The translations under genes were made by a program, and so were the position numbers. The notes beneath the pieces are model-generated. The model ran no database searches, had not been told where the DNA came from, and was given only the letters and a program-made list of their open reading frames with translations. A stretch of 64,000 nucleotides of DNA from Patiria pectinifera (Eukaryota; Echinodermata; Asteroidea; Valvatida; Asterinidae), in contig CM057135.1 of the NCBI GenBank assembly GCA_029964075.1, positions 12,364,863 through 12,428,862 on the forward strand, read 5' to 3'. Below are positions 18,075 to 28,978 of this stretch, one piece after another (position 1 is the first letter of the stretch; the number at the start of each line of letters is the position of its first letter).

Positions 18075-18841
18075 TTAAACCAGTCCATGTAAAAATAAAC
18101 CTACCCCAGTTACACAGTAATTACTTTTGGCAAGGTCAGGCGTTAACTGTAATAAATTAACTAACTTTGTTGGCATAGACGATGGTTGGACTACTCTAGT
18201 AACTACTTCTATTTGTAGTTTCCTTGTTGTGGTTTCATATTTTGGTACATGCAGCTTTCTTCCTATTTCTGGCGTGGTGGCGACATGATGGCGGCGCATG
18301 ATGGCCATGAGTTTGGCAAGTTCTCCCCGCATTCCCTGGACTACCCTGCCGGTACGGTTGAACTCCGAGTGTATTAGTTCCCCGCCTTGTTCGTTCAACA
18401 GACCAAAGCCCACTCTGAATCTTTGTAACTGTTCTACGGCATAGTCCTCCAGCAGGTGCAGTTTGGGTGTTATTTGGGCTGGGATCAGTCGCCTGTATGC
18501 TGCCATCAAGTCCCGGATGCATGTATATGTTGAAACAGGGTCGACATAAAATATTTGTACTGTTATAATTCGGGGGGGGGGGGGGTCTGCAGTGGGAAAG
18601 GGTTCACTACAGTTACAACATTAAGATATGTTGAATGCTGCATATCTTTGTATGTGTTTTTATTTTTCTATTTCAAGTCAAAACAATTTTGTTTGAATTA
18701 TGTACATACCAATGCGATAAATTTGATCTTGTGTCACTGCAGATGTGTGGTTTATACCCTTGTGAACATCGGCAAACTTGAAGAAAAGCTCCTGGAAGTT
18801 TACTCTAATTTGAGCAGCTTCACGTCGCAGTCCGTCATGTG
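18075..18841 (-). CDS. RAG1L: RAG1-like exons 11-12: C-terminal core with candidate catalytic Glu
   Basis: Exon 11 (18841-18710) reads GLRREAAQIRVNFQELFFKF and ends ATTG|GTATGT. Exon 12 (from 18499) continues in phase with YRRLIPAQITPKLHLLEDYA and GFGLLNEQGGELIHSEFNR, then a basic tail to the stop near 18075. The Glu in NEQGGE lies 21 residues after the Tyr of LHLLEDY, close to the 20-residue spacing between a zinc His and the catalytic Glu in RAG1. The second zinc His is Tyr here. A donor from exon 9 (GAG T|GTTTAA) would fit the phase of exon 11 but is weak. Confidence 0.65.
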
Positions 18842-20862
18842 CTGCCAAGGGGATGTCGTCAGACCAATTTTTGTAATAAATCAAGAGACAGTAAACTAAT
18901 GGCAAGTTGACTCTGTAACGGTGATGATTAATTAAATGATTGTTACATGGTATACAGTTTTTTTAAGGCAACACTAAGGGACAGTCAACAAAAATGTACC
19001 ATGTCCTTGTCGATGAGCAAGCAAAAATCAATTCCAAGAAATTTCCAGATATTGTAAGATATTCGGTTGCAGAAAAAAAAATCCTTGATGCATTATTGAA
19101 AACAAACGATTACATACCGGACCTAACAAACTACTCAGGAAAAATTAATCAGCAACCAACACTTCGTGACAAATATTTCTGTAAGAAAACACGTATATGA
19201 TAAGTCTCATAAAAAAAACAAAGAAAAGTACATGTAAATCAAAACAGTCCAAGACTGTTTTAAATTTGAGTAAAATAAAATACTTGTTTCAACATTAAGA
19301 TTGAAAGGCTAATGTAAAAATGTTTTTTTTTTAAACATCATTTAAGTACTCGCAAGGTTTCATTCCCTGAACAAGCAAAGTTATTTCGCAAAGAGTATTC
19401 AGGGCTCTCTAATATTGAAGAACACATATGTGACATGATCAAGGGGAATGAGTCACATGTCGACCCTGGTCAAAAAATGAGTTCTATATACAGTGTTAAA
19501 GAGGGTAATCAGAGCTTTCATAAACTGAAAACCCCATGTTGATATGACATTTTGTTCCGAGGTTACGTAAAATTATGCAAATGACGACGAAAAACAGAGT
19601 TCTGAGAAAAACGCCTTTTAAGTTTCTGTTTATATTTCAACAATTTCACAACACTGAAAAAACAAGTTACATGACTTAACTCCATAGCAACGGTAACTTT
19701 GTTAAGTCCGATTACCTTTAAACTTGGCCAGATGGCAGTGGTAAGTTTGTAAAATTACATGATATGAAAAAAAATGTTATTGTGACATTGAAAAAAAATA
19801 TTTATATTTTAAGGATTTTCCCGAAAATTGGGAAAAACCAGGAAAAAACGTGCTTTTTTTTTAATTCAAACTGTAAAACTTCAATTAAAAAATTACATCA
19901 AATTGGCGGTTTTACCCACTCTGGAATGTTTATAGATTTTATTTACAGCAAAATAAAACAATAAGACATAAATTACATTGCCATGACCTTTGACCTAAAA
20001 ATGTCCAAATGTACAAGAAAATCGGGGGAAAACGTGTTTTGTCCCCATTTTGCGTAAAATATCTGAACCAACCTGGTCCGATTACCTTCAAACTTTAAAA
20101 AACAGATGAATGTTAGACCAAAAGTTATTGTGATGTAGAAACAGTATTTTGTAACCTTTGAAGCCACTAGAAAATTTAAGGATAAAAACACCCTTTTTTT
20201 CGAACTTGAAAAATTTAAATTTAATACCGTGAATTGATGAATTGACCAGTTTTACCTACTATTGGATGTATTATTGCTTTAATCTAAGATAAAATACAAT
20301 TTCGAGTAATTCTCATTACAAAGCCATGACCTTTTTGGCCAATTTACGAGAAAATCAGCGAAAAGCGTGTGTTTTTCCCCCATCTGTAAAACATCTACTT
20401 AAACCTTATAACACATTCTTGACGACATAAACTACAATTCAAGCTTCTTAAGCATGACATTTTTTAGCAATAAGAGTTGTAATTTCATTGTCAATTATTC
20501 AGATTCAAATTCAACATTGCACACAATAGTGTGGGTGACATTTGCAGCTGTAACTCAATTCCATAATAAGTGAACTTTTTGAATCTATTTTATAACAAAT
20601 CCTTCTGAAATTGAGCTACAATAGCAAAGGTGACCAACAAAAATAATACTACCCATAATGTCCATTTTGTCATTCCTCTTCTATATGTAGCACCATAAGT
20701 ATACACATGCTTAAAAAAAAATACAAAATAAAAAAGATTCAACATTCCTTTTGAAAGTAAAATTTGAAGTTTTCAGCAATTTAACTTCAAGCACACAAGT
20801 AACCAAGCGGCAAGTCCAGGTAGCATGTCCTGTTTAGAAACCTTCCAATGCCTGCATCAGCC
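18842..20862. other. Intron or intergenic sequence within the RAG1-like locus
   Basis: AT-rich; short ORFs only, none with a recognisable motif. A loose repeat of GACCTTTGACC/GGGGAAAACGTG-like segments (19,800-20,400) suggests old duplications. Confidence 0.4.
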
Positions 20863-21154
20863 TCATTTCTCATCAGCTGGCGGCATTTCCTCTATAAGCC
20901 GGCGCTGTGCCGGTGGGAGTTCCTCAAGCGTATCATCATCTGGACGGGGGCAAACTAGATCCCTCAAATCAGGCTTGACGTATGATCTGATTCTTTCGTA
21001 GAGGTAGCCTTTACGAGCTGCTGGGAGTCCGGGTGGTCTTTGTATTGCTGGAAGCCTAGATTTGTCAGGCATAGACTTCAGGATGTAGTGACGTGTCTCC
21101 GGTCCTGTCGCCTTCTCCCTCACATACACTGCACCAGGATCATCTGATGTTATC
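20863..21154 (-). CDS. RAG1L: RAG1-like exon 10 candidate with its own stop
   Basis: After acceptor CTGTAG an open frame reads ITSDDPGAVYVREKATGPET, stays open for about 96 codons and ends TGA 20863-20865. The join from exon 9 (donor AT|GTAATT) is in phase. If used, it would end the protein before the KLHLLED/NEQGGE exons and drop the last catalytic acid. It may be an alternative 3' exon, or a piece of an unrelated gene. Confidence 0.45.
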
Positions 21155-22637
21155 CTACAGGATAAAATAAAGAAAGCAAAACATTACCAACAAGTTACCA
21201 GCTGAAGGAATTACATTAAACACTCGCAGCTGTCAATAATTGTATCTGATTTGAACATCTGTTGTCTTGAGGCAACATGCATACAATGCAGTGCATCTAA
21301 GGTAGTCAGGCTTTTGTCGACCATCTCAAGGGGAACTGCAGTAAGTGCTTTTATAATGGAGGGCTGTTAAACAAAACAAAAAAGGAAATGGTGATTTACT
21401 ATTTCCTTGCATTTTTTTTTCCAGCCGTGACATGCCTGCGTAGCATATGCTGCTCTTGTATTTTGTTTACAAAAATGTTGTGTACCAAGTTTAAGAATAT
21501 GCAACTTTATGTTTACCTCGCAGCACTTGTGGACATGATTTCCGACAAAAGCCTTGCCATGATAAGCCTGTCTCTGCACTCGATGTTGCTGAAGGACGAT
21601 CTCCAGAGAGCTTGCAACAGGTCCAGTGGCAAATGGAAGTTGCACTGTTTCAGCTTCTCTCTCCTGTTGAAAATGACACGGCATGGTAATGTAAAAACTA
21701 GACATTTCCGTTAAAAATAATTAAGTGAAGGGTATGATTTCTATAATGCTGTTATAAATGTAATTACCAATTTCGATATTTCATCGCGGAGTTTGAAGGC
21801 CTTGTTTGCTATTTCGAGAAACGCGTCGTCCATATTTGCCGCAGCAGTACGTAGAACGTGCAAAGGGAGCTCATCCTCTACATCACTGAGCTCGGCACGC
21901 TTCTCCTCCAGGTCTTTCTGGATCTGCTGTTGGCGCCTGCTTTCGTTGTTGATGCGGGATTCGAAGTTGTTCCCCTGCTCCGTGTCATCCGCAGCGACAC
22001 GGAGCTGGAACAACTGCACGTCGATCCCGTGACATGCACTTTCGAAGGCATCGAATAACTTCTTGTATACGCCAAGCGATATGTGAAGTGTTGGCAGGGC
22101 GACCTATATGTGATTAGAAAAAAAGGTTGATTATTCATCAAACAGTTCAATGTTCCAAGTATATTCTCTTACAAAAATCCTATTTAGCTATGCAAGAACT
22201 TACATGGCTGATCTCAACAGGCATAAGTGGTCGATGGACGATGCTGTTTGAGACATCCTTTGCTCTTTGCTGGAGCCCTCCATCTTGTACAAAGCGTTGG
22301 TAATTGTCCTCGATGGTTTGCATTGTACGTGAGGGATATGCCCCTCTCTCGGATCGAGGCTCCTGCATTTGGGCTTTGGTAGCTGTGCAATACAAGCAGC
22401 AGTAGCGAGCTGCAAGATATAAATGTTGGCGTTATAATTTCGAATAATGTGAAGTTTTTGTATTCCACAGATTTGCTTCTGACAAGCAATGGAAATGAAC
22501 AACCACATCACACCTCAAATCTGGAAGTGATGAATGCCTTCAACATTCAAGCATCTGGTGAGTTCATCATACAATTTATATCTTTGGTAATAAAATATGG
22601 GCTATATTACATCTTGATGTCTCATGTGAAACCTTAC

Positions 22638-23145
22638 CATTGCATCCACATATGCCATATAACTTGGTCAGTAACTCGTAGTCGCCGAAGCAAAACAAAC
22701 GAATCGACTCCTCTCTAGAAATTGGGGGGAAAAAATAAAAAAATATTAAAATAGTTATTGTTATATGTACATGTATGTGTGGCGGATGTTGGCACTTGGC
22801 AGGGACCACAACCTGAATATGATGCGGCTGTGTATGTTTCTATAACTCTTATCTTCTTTTTTTATGCCACCATTTATATAGAAAGTAAAACCTGCTTACT
22901 GCCACTTCGCAGATCCCAGCTTCGCGATTTGTTGGAAGATTGGTGGAAGGACCCGTAGGATGTTTGCAAGAGAATCCTTCGCTTCGAAGCATGCAAACAC
23001 CACCGTGCTACACAGGGAGTTTGGATGTTCGATGTTTGCAATCTGGAAGGCCATCTTGAACGAAGAACCGCCCTTGTCCCCTCCCACCTTCACCCATACC
23101 TCATCTTCAGGAATAACTCCTTGATGCCAAGTCAAGGTGTCATTT
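22638..23145 (-). CDS. RAG1L: RAG1-like exons 4-5: first two candidate catalytic Asp residues
   Basis: Exon 4 (23145-22900) carries VWVKVGGDKGGSSFKMAFQ and NSLCSTVVFACFEAKDS. Exon 5 (22714-22638) carries RLFCFGDYELLTKLYG. The Asp in GGDKGG and the Asp in FGDYEL are the best candidates for the first two metal-binding acids, judged from their order in the RAG1/Transib core. The phases join cleanly (carry 2, then carry 1). No stop or frameshift in this part. Confidence 0.7.
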
Positions 23146-24072
23146 CTTTGGAAAGAGAAGTTAAAAGTATTACTCGGATACACGTACATGTAATATTTTA
23201 TCATGAAAGACTAAAGTGTCTGGCATAAATGTGCAGAGTTATTTGTAAACTCTCACCTTTGGTGTCGAGCCAAGTAATCTAATACCATCTCTGTGAGGTC
23301 TCCAACAAATGCAAATGGCACAGATCTAGTTGTGAAACCCTTAATCCTCTCAGCTTTTTCGCTGTTGAAAACAAGGTCAGTCATCTCGCCTTGAAGGTAA
23401 TCCTTGAGCAGCAGTTTCTGTTGCGTCCTCAATGCTCGCTCAGATGGGATGTTGTTCTTGTCGCTCATGTATCTGTCATTTTTAAAGCAAACTTCCAATA
23501 TTTGAATTGCAATCACCACAACTGAATTTAAAGTTGTCAATTGAAAAGCACCACCATCCCTAATTCATATTTTTGATTATATTGAACAACAAGACTAATA
23601 CTTCACCTTCTTAACTTCCTCAGCTGATTCCATGCAAGTTTGCAGTCTCGCATCATTATGAGCGACTCTTCTGTTGTCAATTGACGGCTGTGTTTGCCTG
23701 CTTCAGGAGATGTAGTAGATGGTTTCTCAGACATAACTTGTCGCCGTATGTATGCAGGCTGTTAACAAAGAAATGAACCTGAATTACGATATGTTCTGAA
23801 ATGTACTTAAATTATGCATTCAATAGCCATAATTTTAGAGCTGCTTGTGATTTTAACATGTTTATTTATGTAAAGACAGTAATAAATTTTTTTAATGTAC
23901 AGCTTTAGAAATTTAAAGTATTCCCGATTTCCAGAGAAATGCCATTTTCTTTTTTAAAAATAAATGATAGTGAGAAATGGTTGTTGTGAGTTTTACTATC
24001 CATTGTATAGAAGTATTTTAATTGGTAGACATTAATGTAAACACCTGATTTGTTGTCAAAACAAAGTCTTAC

Positions 24073-25125
24073 CCGACCACCAGTTTTGATAGCTGCTACA
24101 TTATTGTCGCGTTTCAGCTTCAGCCAAATCCACTTGTCAGCTACATCCTCCACAATAGGGGGTATAGGGTCTCCATGGTGATACTGATTAGCCAAGTCTT
24201 GGAGAATTTTGGCTGCTGAACTTATTTTTTGCCTCTCTGTGTCTGCTTCTTGTTTTGATGGCGATTTTGCAGCTCGAACTATTTTGAATTTGGGAGTTTG
24301 TTGATGGGTTGGCTCACATGCGTGACTGATGATCCGTTCCAATTTCCCAATTGTTTGACACTTGCAGCAAGTGACCAGCACGTTGTCTAGCTGTACAGTT
24401 AATACGCGTGGACTTCTTGTGATTTGCCCATAACTGATCATGTTATTACATACTGGGCACTTCACAGATGGGCTCTTCGAATGTTAGAAATATTCTGTGA
24501 GACAGACTGCACAAAAATTGTGCTCGCAAGGTGTTTGCACACTGGGTTGGCTTAAGATGCACTGGCATATTGCGCAGGCAAAAATACTCCCCTCTCCCCT
24601 GTCATTTAGCAAGTCCAAACTTGTGGGCACTTGTACGCTAGGCCTACTTGATACTCCGTCCAAATGCTCAAAAATGTTGATATCTGTGTAGCTGAATGGG
24701 GATAGTGTCGCTTGCACCGTTTCACGAGAAGCTCCTGAAGTATACAACCGTCTTATTTTGCGGCCTCTGGCTCTACCCCCTTTCCCCTGTTTAGTAGCAA
24801 GCTCACACACAAAGCATTCACCTGTTCGTTTGTGGGGAGGCCACTCGGATTGTATTTTCTGGTTCACGAGCAATGTGTCGACATCGATATCCCGGGTGCC
24901 TCCAGTAAAGTGTCTGATGTTTCTTGCACACCTCTCACACAGGAAGGCTGGATGCTGGTCGGGTCTATCGTTCCACGTACTGACTCCAAATACATGCGCT
25001 ATTTCCTTGCGAGCACTGATGCAGGAAAGTGGTTTTCGTTTCTGTTTTACTACTCTCGGATGAAGCCTTTCGGTACAAATTCTACAGATTTTCCCCAGCG
25101 ATATTTCATGAAATCGGAAACTCAT
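24073..25125 (-). CDS. RAG1L: RAG1-like exon 1: zinc dimerisation region, RING and second zinc motif
   Basis: From ATG 25123-25125: CRIC near residue 14, an FLCERC knuckle near 75, then WPPHKRTGECFVCE, the order seen in the RAG1 zinc-binding region. A RING of the C3HC4 kind follows (CAICQCILSQ...CEHNFCAVC). Then come TAA (24484-24486) and, in the same frame, VKCPVCNNMI and a CCKCQTIGKLERIISHAC zinc motif. The exon ends TGGTCGG|GTAAGA. In vertebrate RAG1 this region has ubiquitin-ligase activity and helps dimerise; here that is inference. The single stop in an otherwise open 351-codon exon suggests a recent mutation or error. Confidence 0.8.
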
Positions 25126-25849
25126 AATGAAGTAAATGACAAATGAGGGTTAACTGTTTTATTTTTCATAAACCGAACCCTCCAATACATATGTACATGT
25201 ATGTCAACAAATTTGAGTAGCGCGCAAAAGTCGCTAGGCCACCTGGTACCCGCGCGCCAGTTTGTATGTACAAGTGGCATGCTAAACCGTGAACCAGCGA
25301 TCCAGCAGTCCAAATTCTCCGCGAAGTGCGGGAAATGAAGCTTTACTTTCAGCGTCTGTATTTCAATTAAAACTGTCGACCCAACAAAGAACAAGTATGT
25401 ATTGTTTGGTTTATTTATATATTTATCAAATAAGCATTAAGATTTCTTGTGAAAATGTGTTTTTACTTTTCTGTAAGGATTTTTGAAAGTCCTCGATGCT
25501 TGAACAAAATTCACCGCGCACGGCAAAAACTTAAGCGAAAATTCCCCGAAATGAACAATTGGATGTAAATTATAGCCCCTTTTTCATTCATTTCTTAAAG
25601 AAAACATCACTCCAAGTTGGTGTCTGTCATTAATTTTTGTAACGGGTATCCTTAAAGTGTCTAATTTTGACAATTATTGGGACGAAACATATACGCCTTT
25701 TCTCGGTACATGTAAGGCGCCATGTTGTGTGACGTCACAGGCATCATAATCCATCATTGGAGTTAACAAAACCCGAACCAACACATTACAGACCCTTTTT
25801 TTACGTGCGCGCTATGCAATGTGGAACTGCCGTGCGGTCCGTACAAACG
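25126..25849. other. Upstream region of the RAG1-like gene, no gene seen
   Basis: It holds ACATATGTACATGTATGT near 25,190 and a CpG-containing patch with GTGACGTCACAGG (a CRE-like palindrome) near 25,730. It could include the RAG1-like promoter; not shown. Confidence 0.35.
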
Positions 25850-26801
25850 TTATCTATAGGGAACGCCGAGAACGTTTGTCCCCGGCACCGGGACTCGGAC
25901 GGGGCGGTTCGGCGTTTGAAAGACTGCCGTTATCCTGCCCGTCTGTGGTTGTTCTTCTGCCGGTATGTTGAGTATTCGGACCATATCTTTCATGACTGTC
26001 CGAAATCGGAGGTCAGCCGCTGAAAGGGGGATGACGTTAGCCGATTCTTTGCTGGAAGAATGATCATCACCGGATAACGGGTCGCTGCCTATCTGGGCCG
26101 CGTTGGGGCCGTGCCCGGGGACGCGGGTGGTCTGTCCGAACACGATGCATGGACCCCGAGACGGTCGGAAACTTCGGCCGACGTCGGAGTTGCAGTCCGA
26201 GAAATGTTCCGATAGGCAAATCGACAATTCATCCCTGCGTTTCCGGGACGTGGGTTCACGCGGGGGAGGAGTCGATAAATTAACAGGATGGTGGCGATAG
26301 TGCCGGACGATGGGGGACCAGAGACACCAGCGTAGCTGACAATTCCTGAAACCCTCGGAGCAATAGCGCTTTCGTGCTACCGTATTGCCAGCCGAATATT
26401 TCTCGGCACTAGGCCCCGAGGACAGAGGCCTAGCAGGCATGTCTTTTGGGGCCGATTTGGCAGATATACTTGCTCGTTTAGTCTTAGTAGTAGCTGGAGG
26501 CCTACCAGGCACAGCTCTACCTCTACTCTTGGCTGCAGTGCTGGACAGCGGCCTATCAGGCACCGCTCCGTACCAAATTACCACCGGGAGAATGGCTGCG
26601 CAGCCACGCTGAGACTCCATTCCAATTATCGGAAGCCCATCCTTCGCATATCTCGCACGGGTGAGCCCGTGAACAAACCCTACACTTGGGGCATAAATCA
26701 TGCGCATCCTTCCTGGATCGCGGTTTAATAATTCTACACTTTGTGCAAGTAACAACATTTGGCGGGGTGAGACCACGCCGCGTGCTACTTGCGTCCGCCA
26801 T
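25850..26801 (-). pseudogene. DIRS-like ORF1 (gag-type) remnant
   Basis: From ATG 26799-26801 a short frame has a Cys-rich module: CTKCRIIKP, then HDLCPKCRVCSRAHPCEICE and WASDNW, a pattern I associate with gag-like ORF1 of DIRS retrotransposons. The reading then shifts frame near 26,600 to a long basic Ser/Pro/Arg-rich part (RGRAVPGRPPATTKTKR) and an end with RFRTVMKDMVRILNIPAEE. The 373-aa ORF listed over this region joins unrelated upstream codons to it. No RT found adjacent. Confidence 0.5.
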
Positions 26802-27129
26802 CTTGAAAAATACACGAAAACGAGAAACGTTTGCAAAAAGTTAACTCGGAACACTGAATTTAATAACAGAACTCGGTAGTAAACCAACAGTAAGTTTAAA
26901 GGAGAATAAACACTTCTAGAGCTAGCAAAAATCGTATATTGAGAGAGCTTCAATAGAATACGACTACACAAGATCAGCGCTAGAAGAAAAGAGGACGATT
27001 TGGCATCATGGGTATCGGGTATTGGCCCAGAGGGCGCTGTGGTTGACGTAAAATCTAGCGGGTATAGCCTACGGCCTATAAGGAATAATGCATATGTAGG
27101 AATTAGAAGGTAAGAGAGGGCCCGAAGTG

Positions 27130-27780
27130 GACATCTAAATTATCACCCGTCACTATAAGACTTCCTCCTATTATCGCTCCGCTTCTCTGCTATCTCTCAA
27201 CTTACTCAACTCGTTCGTACCCATTTCTCCTTCAATAAACTTTAAAGCCAGTTCCTCACTTTTAAATATTTTTCTTTCTCTAAGAAATAATACTCTTTTA
27301 AATATTGAAGCGTTAAAGTTCTAATTCAGTTTTTGCTGAAAACATTACGGCTAAAATTAGCCCTCGTCGTTCAGCTAAAAGCCCTCTTTTTCTTTTATTT
27401 GATTCTAAAACAAATTCTATTCTATCGTCTTCGTACGCTTTTATAAGATCGTTAATAGTTTTGTGTAAAACATTTTCGTCGTTAAATATTTAGTCGTATG
27501 GTATATCAGGTAACAGTCGCTCTATAAAATCTATATCCGGCGTTCTTATGTGTACATCTGAAAGAAACTCCGCGGGTATGACTTGAGGTTCATCTGCAGT
27601 AAACGCGGGTCTCGCGTCTATTTGCGTAAACCAATCGACCTCCGTTGCGCTGGAAATATTAAACTATCCGACGTTAAACAACACCCTTTTTACGCGTACA
27701 GATTTTTGACCGTTTAGATTATCTACGACGTCTTCTAATTTAAACGTCTGCACATTTTGAAACAAGTGAAACGAATGCAT
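27130..27780 (-). pseudogene. Second-copy homologue of the 9752 Polinton gene, degraded
   Basis: Read on the minus strand from ATG 27778-27780, it aligns over its whole length with the gene at 9752-10432 but has several stops (for example in the DNA near 27,490 and 27,660) and small indels. It is divergent from the structural gene at 27,821, in the same arrangement as the first copy but inverted. It is clearly older or less constrained than the copy at 9.7 kb. Confidence 0.85.
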
Positions 27781-27820
27781 TTATTTTAAAGTCCTTTTAT
27801 ATTGAAACTGAGACTAAATA
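27781..27820. promoter_or_regulatory. Divergent promoter of the second Polinton fragment
   Basis: TTTTAAAGTCCTTTTATATT is almost the reverse complement of the gap at 9711-9751. Conservation between two diverged elements supports a real regulatory site. Confidence 0.5.
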
Positions 27821-28327
27821 ATGAGTGATTTTATGTTGAAAAAAAAGAAGATGCAATCTTTAGCTGATAAGATAATAAGACAAGTGAATCAAAATGTGGT
27901 TAAGGCAACCAGACAAGCGCATCAAGCTGCAACCCCTGCGCCAGTAAAGAGATTAGACAGACCTGTACTCACTGGCGAACTCGAGATTTCGCTAAACGAT
28001 ACCAACGGGTTTTTGGCCTCGTTTCCCGACTTAATCGCGGACTATAAATTACATCACCTCAATACCAACGATGCTTTAATTCGTTGGAAAATAGACCCTA
28101 TGTCTTTTTATCAAAATCAGTTAAACTTTGCGATCTATTGCGCTGCTACGGGGTGTGGTGTTGGAATCGATATTTTAAACTCGAACAACAGTTACGTTTG
28201 GGCCGTCTATAAATTTCACCTGTATTTTACAGTGAGGATATTAAACGAAATGGCCGTAGCACTACCAGGAGAAGACGCGTTTGACGCTCTAGACAACAAC
28301 TATAATCAAGGATGTTACAACCGATAA
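27821..28327 (+). pseudogene. Truncated homologue of the Polinton structural gene at 8700-9710
   Basis: 168 codons, open from ATG 27821. The first about 165 codons match the N-terminal half of the 8700-9710 gene (KIIRQVNQNV, LISLNDTNGFL-like, FAIYCAATGCGVG, YVWAVYKFHLYFTV). At the site where the first copy has TGA this copy has Leu. Homology stops near 28,316, where a repetitive sequence begins, so the 3' half is gone. Confidence 0.8.
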
Positions 28328-28530
28328 TGTATCACAAATTGACCGATATTGTATCCGTAATCGATAATGTAGCAAAAATTAACTGATAGTGTAGTAAAAT
28401 ATGTATCCGATAAAGTATCACGTGTCGACGGATAATGTAATTACAAAATAACTGTATCTGATAATGTATCACCACGGAACGAATACTGTATCAACCGATA
28501 ATGTATCAAAAATCAACCGATAATGTACGG
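28319..28530. repeat. Degenerate ACCGATAATGTATC repeats
   Basis: About eight irregular copies of a roughly 20-30-bp unit built on CCGATAATGTATCAnAAAT and TGACCGATA. It starts exactly where Polinton homology ends. A perfect 12-bp inverted repeat (CCATTGATCTCC / GGAGATCAATGG, 28542-28569) follows shortly after. Confidence 0.7.
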
Positions 28531-28569
28531 GACGTACGGTACCATTGATCTCCGTATGGAGATCAATGG

Positions 28570-28978
28570 ACGGGACAGCATATGCGTTCTGTACTGTACT
28601 GGTTCGCGCGCAAAGTTCCACACTACTTCCAGAATGTGCCAAGGCTATTAGCCGCAGCGTCTTCGCATGATCGTCAGGCAACGTCGGCGCGCGCATACGT
28701 TCAATTTAACTTGCAATGGTCTGTGTTGTAAATTTGCAATTCCCGTCATTCGCTCAGGCTCCGTTTCGAATCACGAACGGTCGGATTGCATTATGCGATG
28801 CTCAAAATTGTGTCCACATGGTCCGCAATGAAACAGAAATCACATCCGGTATGGAATGTGCGCAACTCTATTGGAAGTTTTCGGATAGCATTTGCGCACA
28901 GTGTTTAAATGTGGTCTTGAACAGCTGCAGCCAGATGCTTTATACAAAATGTATCATTTAGTGTGGACAAAGATAGAC
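28570..28978. other. No gene seen
   Basis: CpG-containing sequence with short ORFs on both strands; nothing recognisable. Confidence 0.4.

Larger units (their letters stand above)
18075..25125 (-). pseudogene. RAG1L: RAG1-like gene (RAG1/Transib superfamily), multi-exon
   Basis: Exons, in transcript order: 25125-24073, 23758-23607, 23472-23257, 23145-22900, 22714-22638, 22409-22204, 22103-21768, 21663-21517, 21363-21215, 21154-20863, 18841-18710, 18499-18075. Each junction has AG acceptors and GT donors. The phases agree from exon 1 through 10 and from 11 to 12; the link from exon 9 or 10 to 11 is not resolved. Domain order matches RAG1: N-terminal zinc region, RING, zinc motif, GGRP motif, then a catalytic-core-like region with GGDKGG, FGDYEL, CxxC, PTLHISLG, YHGKAFVGNH, KLHLLED and NEQGGE boxes. 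In RAG1 the core cuts and joins DNA next to recombination signals; in RAG-like transposons it mobilises the element. One in-frame TAA (24484-24486) makes it a likely pseudogene or a sequencing error. No RAG2-like partner was seen nearby. Confidence 0.8.

Noticed and set aside
25850-26971. 373-aa protein as a single gene
   Set aside because: The true N-terminal zinc module is in another frame (26,801-26,600); the long ORF joins unrelated codons to the shifted gag-like part.
28319-28530. CRISPR-like array
   Set aside because: The repeats are degenerate with no unique spacers of constant length, and the DNA is eukaryotic.
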